From assembly GCF_002949795.1 (NCBI RefSeq), contig NZ_CP026692.1, forward strand, positions 1,547,501 to 1,611,500: a stretch of 64,000 bases of DNA. Direction: 5' to 3'. Below are positions 53,941 to 62,389 of the stretch, piece by piece. This stretch comes from Nostoc sp. 'Lobaria pulmonaria (5183) cyanobiont'. GTDB lineage: Bacteria > Cyanobacteriota > Cyanobacteriia > Cyanobacteriales > Nostocaceae. How positions within the stretch are numbered: position 1 is the first letter of the stretch; every line of letters begins with the position of its first letter. The position numbers and the translations under genes are program-made. The notes below the pieces were generated by a model. That model was not told where the DNA came from. It did no database searches and saw nothing but the letters and a program-made list of their open reading frames with translations.

Positions 53941-54822
53941 TTAAACAGGCAAATCACTAGCCCTCTGGATGTTTTGTAAAATTAAATCAGGGCTATTACG
54001 TTTAATCAAGCCAGTTAGGACTTTACCAGGGCCAATTTCCATTACTCGCTCGATACCATTAGCTGGTAATTGCAAACAAATTTCTCGCCATCTTACAGAA
54101 TCAGTCATTTGTTTATTCAGGCGTTCCTTTAAAATCTCGGCATCAATAGAGGGAATTGGTTCTACATTAGACAGTACTGGCACAATCGCGGGTTGAAATT
54201 CCACAGATTCTAAAATGTCTTGGAATTCCGCAGCTGCTGGTGCTATTAAATGTGAATGAAATGCTCCAGAAACTTTTAAGGGAATCGCACGCTTTGCTTT
54301 AACTTGAGTCATCACCGCTTGTACGGCCTCAGTCGTACCTGAAATTACCACCTGAGCCGAACTATTATCATTTGCTATCACCACATCAGCCGTTTGAGAA
54401 ATGACTTTTTCTAACTGTTCGCGGTCAAAGTTCATCAAAGCTGCCATCATCCCATTAATGGAACTATCCATAAGTTCTGCACGACGCTTCACCAGATATA
54501 AACCGGCTGACCACTCAAAGACACCCGCTATATAAAGAGCAGTATATTCTCCCAAACTGTGACCAGCAACTAAATCTGGCTGGTGTCCTCGTTCTCGAAG
54601 CAGATCAGCAAGAATGCTTTCGACCACATAAAGACTTGGCTGAGTATACAGCGTCTGTGATAACTTCTCTTCTTGAGTTTGACAAATTTCAGTTACAGAC
54701 CAGCCCAAAATATCCTCAGCTTTGGCAAACTTGTCTTTAGCGAACGGTATATCTAATAAGTCCATTCCCATTCCCAGCGTTTGGGAACCTTGTCCGGGAA
54801 ACACCCATGCAGTTTTTGTCAT
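53941..54822 (-). CDS. fabD: Malonyl-CoA:ACP transacylase
   Basis: This 293-residue enzyme transfers malonyl from CoA to acyl carrier protein. The nucleophile is Ser89 in GHSLGEYTA and the catalytic base is His189 in SGAFHSHL; the N-terminal WVFPGQGSQ forms the oxyanion region. It starts at ATG 54822, where a heptameric repeat meets the start codon and no clear Shine-Dalgarno is visible. It follows fabH with plsX further upstream, the cyanobacterial plsX-fabH-fabD order. Confidence 0.95.
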   Translation of the reverse strand: MTKTAWVFPGQGSQTLGMGMDLLDIPFAKDKFAKAEDILGWSVTEICQTQEEKLSQTLYTQPSLYVVESILADLLRERGHQPDLVAGHSLGEYTALYIAGVFEWSAGLYLVKRRAELMDSSINGMMAALMNFDREQLEKVISQTADVVIANDNSSAQVVISGTTEAVQAVMTQVKAKRAIPLKVSGAFHSHLIAPAAAEFQDILESVEFQPAIVPVLSNVEPIPSIDAEILKERLNKQMTDSVRWREICLQLPANGIERVMEIGPGKVLTGLIKRNSPDLILQNIQRASDLPV

Positions 54823-54904
54823 TTGTCAATAGTCACTGGTCATTGGTCATTTGTCATTGGTCATTTGTCATTGGTCATTAACAAAGGACAAATGACTAAT
54901 GACA
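54823..54904. repeat. Heptameric tandem repeat (TCATTTG/TCATTGG units) abutting fabD
   Basis: Units of seven bases such as GTCATTG and GTCATTT repeat about ten times between the fabD start and 54904. Such short tandem repeats are typical of Nostocales. The repeat overlaps the fabD start codon region. Confidence 0.8.
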
Positions 54905-55010
54905 TAGACGCGCCAGCGGTGAAGCAGCGCGGTCTTGGGGGTTTCCCCTATGAGCGTGCTGAACCCGTTGGCGCAGCCTCTCGTAGAGAAGGGCTTCCCG
55001 CAGGGTGGAC
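54905..55010. repeat. Dispersed palindromic repeat cluster between fabH and fabD
   Basis: It contains GCGCCAGCGGTGAAGCAGCG, GTTGGCGCAGCC and CTCTCGTAGAGAAGGGCTTC in a row, all repeat motifs widespread in Nostoc. No coding frame is evident. Confidence 0.65.
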
Positions 55011-55017
55011 AAAATAT

Positions 55018-56010
55018 TTATCTTCCCCATTGAAAAATTGCTGCGCCCCAGGTAAGACCGGCACCAAAGCCGGATGTAGCAACGATGTCATTGGGTTTAA
55101 TTTTACATTGTCGTACTGCTTCATCTAAAGCTAAGGGGATGGAAGCAGCTGAGGTATTGCCATACTGGGCGAGATTACTGATAACTTTATGTTCTGGGAT
55201 ATTCAGGCGTTGAGCAACGGCATCGATAATCCGCTGATTGGCTTGATGCAATATCAGCCAATCTATCTGGTCAACGCTGATGTTGGCTTGAAACAAGGCT
55301 TTATCAATTATTTCTGGCACTTTTTGGACAGCAAAGCGGTAGACTTCTTTGCCGTTCATCGTAATCGGTTGGTAAGTGCCTTTGGTGATATTTATATCAG
55401 TCAGCAGTTCTTGGGAAGTACCTGCATAAGCAAGGTTGAGGTAATGGTTTTGAGTACCATCACTTTTAAGTGCAAATCCTAATAAGCGATCGCTTTTGGC
55501 AGCTTGTAATACCACTGCCCCGGCACCATCACCAAATAATACACAAGTCCGCCGATCTTCCCAATTTACCCAGCGAGAGAGGATATCTGCCCCTATTAAT
55601 AATACATTTCTATAGACACCAGTTCTAATGTATTGGGCTGCTGTAACCAAACCAAACACAAAGCCGGAACAAGCAGCGGTCAAGTCAAAGGCTACTGCGT
55701 TGGTAGCTCCCAATTTAGCCTGTACTTGACAAGCACTACCAAACAAATCATCAGGGGTGGAAGTCGCCAGCAGAATCAGGTCTAGGTCTTCTGCTTTAAT
55801 TCCTGAAGCGGCGATCGCCTGACTGCTGGCGGCAGTAGCGAGTACACTCAAGGACTCAGATGGGAGAGCTAATCGACGTTGACGAATCCCCGTTCTTGTA
55901 GCGATCCACTCATCTGATGTTTCAACTAGTTCGCTCAATGTCTGGTTGTGTAGGGAAGTTGCTGGTACTGCCGAGCCGCTTCCAGTAATTGCTACGCCTA
56001 AGTTTTGCAC
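55018..56010 (-). CDS. fabH: Beta-ketoacyl-ACP synthase III
   Basis: This 330-residue enzyme starts fatty-acid synthesis by condensing acetyl-CoA with malonyl-ACP. The catalytic Cys114 is in TAACSGFVFG, the His is in LHQANQRIID and the Asn is in AQYGNTSAAS, with the C-terminal GFGAGLTWG loop. ATG 56010 is a natural start. It sits between plsX and fabD on the same strand with repeat-filled spacers of 155 and 195 bases. Confidence 0.96.
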   Translation of the reverse strand: MQNLGVAITGSGSAVPATSLHNQTLSELVETSDEWIATRTGIRQRRLALPSESLSVLATAASSQAIAASGIKAEDLDLILLATSTPDDLFGSACQVQAKLGATNAVAFDLTAACSGFVFGLVTAAQYIRTGVYRNVLLIGADILSRWVNWEDRRTCVLFGDGAGAVVLQAAKSDRLLGFALKSDGTQNHYLNLAYAGTSQELLTDINITKGTYQPITMNGKEVYRFAVQKVPEIIDKALFQANISVDQIDWLILHQANQRIIDAVAQRLNIPEHKVISNLAQYGNTSAASIPLALDEAVRQCKIKPNDIVATSGFGAGLTWGAAIFQWGR

Positions 56011-56034
56011 TCCTAATCTCCCAAGCTATCAGCT

Positions 56035-56165
56035 TTTTGTCTTTTGTCCTTTGTCCTTTGTCTTTTGTCATTTGTCAGTTGTCCTTTGTCTCTTGTCAGT
56101 TGTCCTTTACAAATGACTAATGACTAATGACTAATGACCAATGACTAATGACTAATGACCAATGA
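56035..56165. repeat. Heptameric tandem repeats between plsX and fabH
   Basis: First about ten copies of TCCTTTG/TCTTTTG-like heptamers (56035-56105), then AATGACT/AATGACC heptamers (56112-56165). The second run ends at the plsX stop codon TAG at 56166-56168. Confidence 0.8.
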
Positions 56166-57188
56166 CTAACCGCTCTCGCGCTCTAGGATATATTGGGACT
56201 GAATTCGTTGTATCACCTGATTGTCAACGGCTTCTTTTGCCATGCGAATTGCATTAAAAATTGAAGGTGCTTGGGAGCTACCGTGACCGATAAAACAGAC
56301 TCCTGCCACGCCTAGCAGTAAAGCACCACCATGTTCTGCGTGATCCATTCGCTGCTTAATCCGCTTCAAGTTGGGTTTTAAGAGTGCTGAACCGATTTGA
56401 CCGTGCAATCCTTGGGGTAATTCTTCCCGCAGAATTTGCAGAATCACTTCTCCGACAGCTTCGGCAAATTTTAATAATACATTGCCCACAAAGCCATCGC
56501 AGACAATCACATCAAAGTGACCGGAAAGTACATCACGCCCTTCAGCATTGCCAATAAAATTAATTTGGGAATTTTCCCGTAGCAGTTGGTGGGCGCGGAC
56601 GGCTGCATCATTGCCTTTAGAGTCTTCTTCACCGATATTCAGCAAACCCACCTTCGGTTCAGTTGTACCCAAGACATACTGACTGTAAGCCGATCCCATA
56701 ACGCCAAACTGCTCTAAAAACTTGGGACGGCAATCTACATTTGCGCCAACATCAAGTACTAGCACTGGCTTACCAGCAATAATTGTGGGAAAAACTGTCC
56801 CGATGGCTGGGCGATCGATTCCTGGCAATCGTCCTAAGCGCAGCAAAGCTGATGCCATAGCTGCCCCAGAATGACCCGCAGAAAATACGGCATCTGCCTT
56901 TTGTTGCTTGACTAAATCCATCGCCACATTGATAGAAGCCTTGCGTTTGCGTCTAACTGCATTTAAAGGCTCCTCATCCATAGCGATCGCTTCCTCAGCA
57001 TTCACGATCTCTACCTGCCCTAAACTTGTTTTTGATGGCAAGGTAGCTTCTATTTGTTGGGCATCGCCAACCAAAAATATATCTACACCCAATTCTTCTC
57101 TTGCTCGCAATGCGCCAGCAACGATTTCACCGGGTGCATGATCCCCTCCCATTGCGTCAATTGCGATCCGTACACGAGTCGATCCCAT
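56166..57188 (-). CDS. plsX: Phosphate acyltransferase PlsX
   Basis: This 340-residue soluble enzyme makes acyl-phosphate from acyl-ACP for phospholipid synthesis. It starts with RIAIDAMGGDHAPGEIV, the PlsX hallmark, and contains VFSAGHSGAAMASAL, VLDVGANVDC, IVCDGFVGNVLLK and HAEHGGALLLGV. It is first of plsX-fabH-fabD. Its start, ATG 57188, lies 245 bases from the pepA stop in a spacer with heptameric repeats. Confidence 0.96.
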   Translation of the reverse strand: MGSTRVRIAIDAMGGDHAPGEIVAGALRAREELGVDIFLVGDAQQIEATLPSKTSLGQVEIVNAEEAIAMDEEPLNAVRRKRKASINVAMDLVKQQKADAVFSAGHSGAAMASALLRLGRLPGIDRPAIGTVFPTIIAGKPVLVLDVGANVDCRPKFLEQFGVMGSAYSQYVLGTTEPKVGLLNIGEEDSKGNDAAVRAHQLLRENSQINFIGNAEGRDVLSGHFDVIVCDGFVGNVLLKFAEAVGEVILQILREELPQGLHGQIGSALLKPNLKRIKQRMDHAEHGGALLLGVAGVCFIGHGSSQAPSIFNAIRMAKEAVDNQVIQRIQSQYILERESG

Positions 57189-57324
57189 TGCTCACAGCTT
57201 CTAGAAACCTTACAAATTTTACCAGATGGCTTTGCCGAAAAAGCTTAACTTTCTGACCGCCAAATTAATTCTGTTACTATTGCAACAATTTTTGCTGGCA
57301 AGCTCAAGATAGCACGAATTGTTG

Positions 57325-57430
57325 GGTATTGGGCATGGGGCATTGGGCATAGGGCAATTCAATTTTGGATTTTGAATTTTAGATTTTGGATTAAATTTCA
57401 ATCTAAAATCCAAAATCTAAAATCTAAAAT
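57325..57430. repeat. Heptameric repeats forming an inverted repeat between plsX and pepA
   Basis: A TTGGGCA/TGGGGCA heptamer run (57325-57350) is followed by ATTTTGGATTTTGAATTTTA and then, inverted, ATCTAAAATCCAAAATC units ending near 57430. The two AT-rich runs are reverse complements and could form a long hairpin after pepA. Confidence 0.75.
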
Positions 57431-57432
57431 TC

Positions 57433-58914
57433 TTACTCCCCACTTCCCAGAATCCAATCAACTAGCGTCCGAACGCCGTAACCGGTTGCCCCTGCCCCGT
57501 TGTAGCCATTTTCTTTATCTGTCCACACTGGGCCAGCAATATCTATGTGCGCCCAAGGGGTTTGTTTAACGAATTCCTTGAGGAAAAGGGCAGCAGTAAT
57601 TGCACCACCCGGACGCGGGCCTGTATTTTTCATGTCCGCAATACCAGACTTTAACCCTTCAAAATATTTTTCTTCCATTGGCATCCGCCAAATCTTTTCT
57701 CCTGAAGTTTGGGCAGCTTTTTCAAGCTGGGAGGCTACAGCATCATCAGGAGTGTACAAACCAGCAATATCGTCACCCAAGGCAATGACGTTGGCACCAG
57801 TCAGGGTGGCTAAATCAACGATCGCATCTAAGCCCAATTTGTCGGCATACACCAAGGCATCTGCGAGGGTCAAACGTCCTTCAGCGTCGGTGTTGTTCAC
57901 TTCAATTGTTTTGCCGTTTGATGCTGTGAGAATGTCTCCAGGGTGCATGGCGTGACCGCTAATCATGTTTTCAGCCGCCGCCGAAATAAAGTGAACTTCA
58001 ACATCTGGCTTAATTTGAGCAATTGCTTTTGCTGCCCCCAAGGTAGCAGCTGCACCCCCCATATCCATCTTCATGGTTTCGATGCCGCTACCAGCACCTT
58101 TAATGTTGAGTCCGCCGGAGTCGAAGGTTACACCTTTGCCAATAATTGCTAATTTCTTTTTGGGTGTACCTTCTGGCTTATAAGTTAGGTGAATGAATTT
58201 CGGTGGCAAATCGGAAGCTTGGGCTACTCCCAAAAATGCACCCATGCCTAACTTTTCACAGTCTTCTCGTTCCAGAATTTCTAGTTGTAAACCATAATCC
58301 TTGGCGATCGCTTGAGCAGTTTCCGCTAAAGTAATTGGTGTTACTGCGTTGGCTGGTGCTGCCACTAATTGCCGTGCCAAATTTACCCCAGAAACAATTT
58401 GATTGGCGCGGGTGATGGCAGTTTCTTGTCCACCGAAACCTAGTAAATCTACACTTTCTATTTGTGAACCTTTATCTTCTGGTTCTGATTTAAAACGAAT
58501 ATCTTGATAAAGTGCTAATTCCACACCTTCTGCGATCGCTTGAGCACTCGCGGCTGGATCGTTGTTCCACAATGGAAAACTAAATCCAAGAATTTTGCTT
58601 TTTTGCTTTTTTCCTACCCTGGCTACAGCCGCAGCAGCACGGCGCAGAGTATCTAGTTTTAACGCTTCTGGTTTGCCTAAACCTACTAAAATCAATTTCC
58701 GCACTGGGCTACCAGCATTTACACGGGTGAAAATAGTGCTATTGGCTTTACCTTTAAATTCTTCTTCGGCAATCAGTTCTTTTAAGACCCCAGAAAACTT
58801 TTGATCTAAAGTAGCTAGTTCTCCGGTTAACTCTACTGCATCTTCAAATAATCCAATTGCCAAACTATCGCCTGCCCACTCTAGTAAAGGCTTATCACTA
58901 GGTTGAATTGTCAT
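57433..58914 (-). CDS. pepA: Leucyl aminopeptidase (M17)
   Basis: This 493-residue metallopeptidase has the M17 signature [14 protein letters not shown] near residue 340, the metal-binding [12 protein letters not shown] and [10 protein letters not shown] segments, and the C-terminal [10 protein letters not shown]. It cleaves N-terminal residues, preferring Leu, in the cytosol as a hexamer using two metal ions. ATG 58914 is the first good start. It is upstream of plsX on the same strand. Confidence 0.96.
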   Translation of the reverse strand: MTIQPSDKPLLEWAGDSLAIGLFEDAVELTGELATLDQKFSGVLKELIAEEEFKGKANSTIFTRVNAGSPVRKLILVGLGKPEALKLDTLRRAAAAVARVGKKQKSKILGFSFPLWNNDPAASAQAIAEGVELALYQDIRFKSEPEDKGSQIESVDLLGFGGQETAITRANQIVSGVNLARQLVAAPANAVTPITLAETAQAIAKDYGLQLEILEREDCEKLGMGAFLGVAQASDLPPKFIHLTYKPEGTPKKKLAIIGKGVTFDSGGLNIKGAGSGIETMKMDMGGAAATLGAAKAIAQIKPDVEVHFISAAAENMISGHAMHPGDILTASNGKTIEVNNTDAEGRLTLADALVYADKLGLDAIVDLATLTGANVIALGDDIAGLYTPDDAVASQLEKAAQTSGEKIWRMPMEEKYFEGLKSGIADMKNTGPRPGGAITAALFLKEFVKQTPWAHIDIAGPVWTDKENGYNGAGATGYGVRTLVDWILGSGE

Positions 58915-59336
58915 TTTGGGATTTTGTGTAAATATTCCTTCTTGTACCAGTATTGCTCAAAATTCTGGTTTCATGGTGAGGGGAGTGGGCATTGGGCATG
59001 GGGGAGCAGGGGTCAGTAAGTATAAGTTAACGAATTAGTATAAATAGCACTCGTTAACGAGTCTTTGATCCTCGTCAATCCACCTCAGAACTCCATTAAT
59101 GAGTCTTTGATCCTCATTAATCCACCTCAGAACTCCATTAATGAGTCTTTGATCCTCATTAATCCACCTCAGAACTCCATTAATGAGTCTTTGATCCTCA
59201 TTAATCCACCTCAGAACTCCATTAATGAGTCTTTGATCCTCATTAATCCACCTCAGAACTCCATTAACGAGTTTTTGATATTCGTTAATGAAGCTATGAA
59301 CTCTACTCTTTTACCTCCTGTCCCATGCCCTATGCC
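58915..59336. other. Intergenic region dominated by a hairpin array
   Basis: It lies between the EcsC-like gene and pepA, both on the minus strand. The main content is the tandem hairpin array at 59053-59306. A short GGGCATTGGGCATGGGGGAG run lies at 58989-59008. No credible gene is present. Confidence 0.65.
59053..59306. repeat. Six-unit 42-base tandem array; each unit is a hairpin
   Basis: Units begin at 59054, 59096, 59138, 59180, 59222 and 59264, exactly 42 bases apart. Each has a stem of ATTAATGAG and CTCATTAAT with loop TCTTTGATC, followed by CACCTCAGAACTCC. Units 2-5 are identical. The first unit reads TTAACGAG / CTCGTCAA and the last TTAACGA / TCGTTAA, so both sides of the stem changed together. 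An open frame runs through the array with a 14-residue peptide period, but it is a by-product of the 42-base unit. Confidence 0.85.
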
Positions 59337-60566
59337 CTATGTCCCAATTTTATTTGTGTCAATGTCAAATTTGCTGGCGATCGCTGCTATTATTTTTTGC
59401 TCAGGTGCTGTAATCAGATTGTCAAGCTGGGCAATTTTGTAACATTGAGCCAACAAAGGTATGGCAAAATCACGATTCAGTTGATTGAGCAATACATCTA
59501 TTGGCTTGGGCGATTTGATATTTTGGGCAATGGCATCTAACGAAGTAGGAGTGAGGTTTAGAGCTTTTAATTCTGGTAAAATTTCTTGCCAAGTCTTTTC
59601 TGGATGACTAGCTAGGATCATGTGAACTAAGATTTGATCCATGAGAGCTTGTTGAGCGATGGCACTTTCTAGATACTTTTCACTTTCGGCTTTTAATGTT
59701 GCCAATGTCTGTGGCGATGCCAAGGAAGTAGATTCATCCAGCTTGGTTTCGTAAAATCGACAAGCAGCATACCCCAATGAATAGATCATCGTCGCATTTG
59801 AACTAGCTCCAATCACTGCACCCGCCAAGGGCAAATTTCGCAGCAACCCTAATCCCGCAGCTTTCAACAAACGTCCTCCACCCAAAGCCAACCCAAAAAT
59901 TGCCAAAATTTCACCTTTACGGGCAGAATCTTTTAAATCTAGCCCGTAGACAGATGCAATTTGATAAAGCATTTCTGACTGCAATTTTGTTGTGGCTGTT
60001 AAATCAATTGCCAACAATGCCACTGCTATTCCTGGCAAAAAACTAGTAGCTAGTCCAACTGTGGCTGCTTTAGTTGCTTTTTCCACCATGATTCGGTGAG
60101 CAAGCTGACTGGGTGATTCATTTGGATACTGTTTCTTGAGCTTGTTTACTGCCGCTTCTGCTTGTTCCAAATCAACAAGGTTAGTATCGCTAATCAGCCA
60201 ATTGAGATTTAATACTCCAGATAGTTTTCTAATCAGCCAATTTTCGCTGAGGCGATTTACAACCTGACCGCTGGTTTGAGTTGTTTGCTCAATGAACTTG
60301 TGTGTTTCTTTCGCTGTCGCTTCTCCCACCCCCATTGCTGTGTCTAAAACTGCTTGGCCAGTCTCAGTAACAGTTTTAATCAAAGACTCTACTATAGACG
60401 GTTCATTTTCTATTGATGATTGAGCCGGAATTCTTACTTCAGAAGTTTTTCTGGGTGAATTAACTAATTTATTCACTTCTATTTCTTGGGGTTTATCTGC
60501 CATTGCTTGACACCATCTTGTAAAGCCTCTCTCTTTGGTTGTATCGAAGTTTGAGGGGCTTGACAT
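59337..60566 (-). CDS. EcsC-like/DUF697-like membrane-associated protein
   Basis: This protein of up to 409 residues has an acidic and Ser-rich N-terminus, then EAAVNKLKKQYPNESPSQLAHRIMVEKATKAA and two glycine-rich hydrophobic segments (TVGLATSFLPGIAVALLAID and FGLALGGGRLLKAAGLGLL), a pattern seen in EcsC/DUF697 proteins. The C-terminal 120 residues are helical. It probably associates with membranes. The start may be ATG 60566 or ATG 60503 (MADKPQEIEV); neither has a clear Shine-Dalgarno. The function is unknown. Confidence 0.65.
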   Translation of the reverse strand: MSSPSNFDTTKERGFTRWCQAMADKPQEIEVNKLVNSPRKTSEVRIPAQSSIENEPSIVESLIKTVTETGQAVLDTAMGVGEATAKETHKFIEQTTQTSGQVVNRLSENWLIRKLSGVLNLNWLISDTNLVDLEQAEAAVNKLKKQYPNESPSQLAHRIMVEKATKAATVGLATSFLPGIAVALLAIDLTATTKLQSEMLYQIASVYGLDLKDSARKGEILAIFGLALGGGRLLKAAGLGLLRNLPLAGAVIGASSNATMIYSLGYAACRFYETKLDESTSLASPQTLATLKAESEKYLESAIAQQALMDQILVHMILASHPEKTWQEILPELKALNLTPTSLDAIAQNIKSPKPIDVLLNQLNRDFAIPLLAQCYKIAQLDNLITAPEQKIIAAIASKFDIDTNKIGT

Positions 60567-60665
60567 CTCCCGACAAGTACAAGTTATAGATCAACAATTA
60601 CTGTGACGCTTTTACCGAAAGTGACCTAACTCCCATAAAAGAATCGCGTTGAGTATGGCGTTGAA

Positions 60666-61061
60666 ATGGTCAATCTAGATACAGGCACTGTGTTTGCGTT
60701 TATTTCTGAAGGCTCACCTGTGCGCTATGAATTACGACAATATGTACAAGGGCAACAAATGTTAATTACTCAAACAGCGTTGAAAGAAGTTACTGATATT
60801 ATTCAATGGTCAGGCGGAGTATCAGAACAGGCGAAATAAAGTAGATTTCTACAAAGATTAAACATCATACCTGACAATCCTTCAACTGTAGCCCTAAACT
60901 TACAGCCAACTAGGAGTTTGGGGACAAATGATCTCATTATTCTAGGAACAGGGGATCAGTTAGGAATTGTGACAATGACAGCAGATGCTACGGTCAGAGC
61001 AGCACTTTCTCCGGGTGTAAAGTTGAATGTGTATATCCATCTGCCTCGCCCTTTAAGATAA
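60666..61061 (+). pseudogene. PIN-like toxin remnant interrupted by one stop codon
   Basis: The frame from ATG 60666 encodes MVNLDTGTVFAFISEGSPVR, with an early Asp, and 55 codons later meets TAA at 60837-60839. The same frame then continues for 73 codons with RFLQRLNIIPDN, LGTNDLIILGTGDQLGIV and TMTADATVRAAL before ending at 61059. Both halves together fit one PIN-like ribonuclease fold (Asp near the start, Asp in TNDLI, Asp in MTADATV). A single nonsense codon, and perhaps a lost N-terminus, inactivates it. The neighbouring 99-residue gene nine bases downstream may be its partner. Confidence 0.65.
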
Positions 61062-61069
61062 AATTAATT

Positions 61070-61369
61070 ATGCAAATTACTATTGCACCTTATCTTTTAA
61101 GTACCTATAAGCTGATTCAGTGTGCTTTTCCCAATGGGATAGAAACACAAGACTATTTACCACTGTTGGCATTGCTTTATGATCAAATGTCAGATCGAAA
61201 CTTAGCAGAAATTGTAGTTCACTACACAGGAAGACATTATGCAGTTGTTCTCAATGATGTGTATCGTGTAGTAACAACTGATGTGCCAAAGGCTGAAACT
61301 ATTGACAAGGTGAAACAGCGTTTGCTTGTTTGTGGTTATCAAGAGTGGCTTAAAGAAGCTGAAAGTTAG
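61070..61369 (+). CDS. Small hypothetical protein, possible immunity or antitoxin partner
   Basis: This 99-residue protein starts at ATG 61070 and has mixed alpha/beta character: LIQCAFPNGIETQDYLPLLA, LYDQMSDRNLAEIVVHYTG and TIDKVKQRLLVCGYQEWLKE. It has no signal or membrane segment. It resembles small cyanobacterial proteins of unknown function (possibly DUF3349-like). It lies nine bases after the stop of a PIN-like remnant on the same strand, so it could be the surviving antidote of a dead toxin. Confidence 0.6.
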   Translation: MQITIAPYLLSTYKLIQCAFPNGIETQDYLPLLALLYDQMSDRNLAEIVVHYTGRHYAVVLNDVYRVVTTDVPKAETIDKVKQRLLVCGYQEWLKEAES

Positions 61370-61397
61370 ATGGGGGATATATAGTAAGTTAATTACC

Positions 61398-62225
61398 CTA
61401 TCCTCTCGTCTCTAGCCCCGTTTCCATATCAACTTGACTTTCTAAAAAGTCGTTATCCTTAAGAATTTCATAGAGATTAATATCTTGCTCTAGCAAGCAA
61501 GCGTGTCCACAATTGGGCAACACTACAATTTTGTTATTTGGTAAGATGTTCCCTATCCGGTTCACTTCAGTTACAGAAGGCAAAAGGCGATCGCTAGCAC
61601 CAGCAATCAACAAAACTGGTTGAGTTAAACGCCTTAACTTTTCCTCATCAACATGAAACTCTCGCAGTAAAGACAACCGCCAAAGAACAGTTTCTTCCGG
61701 GACAGAACGCATAGTTTTCAACAAATCGTGGCGATCGCTCTGAGAAATGCGTGACAAAGATGCTAAAAATGGCAATAACCCCAGTGCGCCAACATCATAC
61801 AATCCTGATGGCACTAAGTAAGTTAGCTGGGATGCCCAACTTAACCAAGGGCGAAGACAAAAGGACGAAGCTGGGTTAATTAGGATAATTCGCTTAAATA
61901 AATCGGGTGCTTGGATTGCCACTTTCATTGCCAAGCAACCACCAAAGGATTCACCACACAAGTAAACTGGTCTGTGAGAGCTTTTTTCTAATTCAGCATC
62001 GATCAAGTCCAATACACTCTTAGTTAGGACATCCCAAGTGTTAAGGTCTTTCCGGGGGAGCGCCAAAGAGCGCACATCAAAGCCAGTTTCTAATCCTGCG
62101 GTTTGCGATCGCAATAGTTGACCAGTTCCATCCATTCCTGGTAAATATACCAATAACGGATACTCTGGCTGTACTCGTTTAGGAGTTAGAAAACAGGGGT
62201 TTAGCTCAACTTCTGTGATAGTCAT
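61398..62225 (-). CDS. Alpha/beta hydrolase
   Basis: This 275-residue protein has a nucleophile elbow GESFGG with Ser93, an oxyanion region YLPGMDGTGQLL, and a C-terminal Asp and His (LIAGASDRLLPS and NCGHACLLEQD). It is an esterase-type or thioesterase-like hydrolase; the similarity to acyl-glycerol and phytyl-ester hydrolases of plants and cyanobacteria suggests a lipid substrate, but this is inferred. The start codon ATG 62225 is inside a heptameric repeat. An acyltransferase gene lies upstream on the same strand. Confidence 0.8.
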   Translation of the reverse strand: MTITEVELNPCFLTPKRVQPEYPLLVYLPGMDGTGQLLRSQTAGLETGFDVRSLALPRKDLNTWDVLTKSVLDLIDAELEKSSHRPVYLCGESFGGCLAMKVAIQAPDLFKRIILINPASSFCLRPWLSWASQLTYLVPSGLYDVGALGLLPFLASLSRISQSDRHDLLKTMRSVPEETVLWRLSLLREFHVDEEKLRRLTQPVLLIAGASDRLLPSVTEVNRIGNILPNNKIVVLPNCGHACLLEQDINLYEILKDNDFLESQVDMETGLETRG

Positions 62226-62263
62226 TAGTCATTAGTCATTAGTCATTAGTCATTAGTCAATGG
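62221..62263. repeat. Heptameric tandem repeat (TCATTAG) at the hydrolase start
   Basis: Five direct copies of TCATTAG, on the plus strand, begin at the start codon of the alpha/beta hydrolase. Read on the gene strand, the unit is CTAATGA, which supplies the ATG. Confidence 0.85.
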
Positions 62264-62389
62264 TATAAAACTTTTGGACTGCTGATTGTTGCTTTTACGA
62301 GCTTCGGTATTTTTGAGCAAAAACAAAAAAGTCTCGGAACAAGCTACTGAAAGTCGTGGAGACAATCCAAAATCCCAAATCGAATCGCT

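Noticed and set aside
59053-59306. CRISPR array
   Set aside because: The units are contiguous at 42 bases with no variable spacers, and no cas gene is nearby.
59065-59442. Plus-strand frame of 125 codons through the 42-base array with a 14-residue peptide period
   Set aside because: The frame exists because 42 is a multiple of three. Its end overlaps the EcsC-like gene on the other strand and no ribosome-binding site is present, so a hairpin array explains it better.
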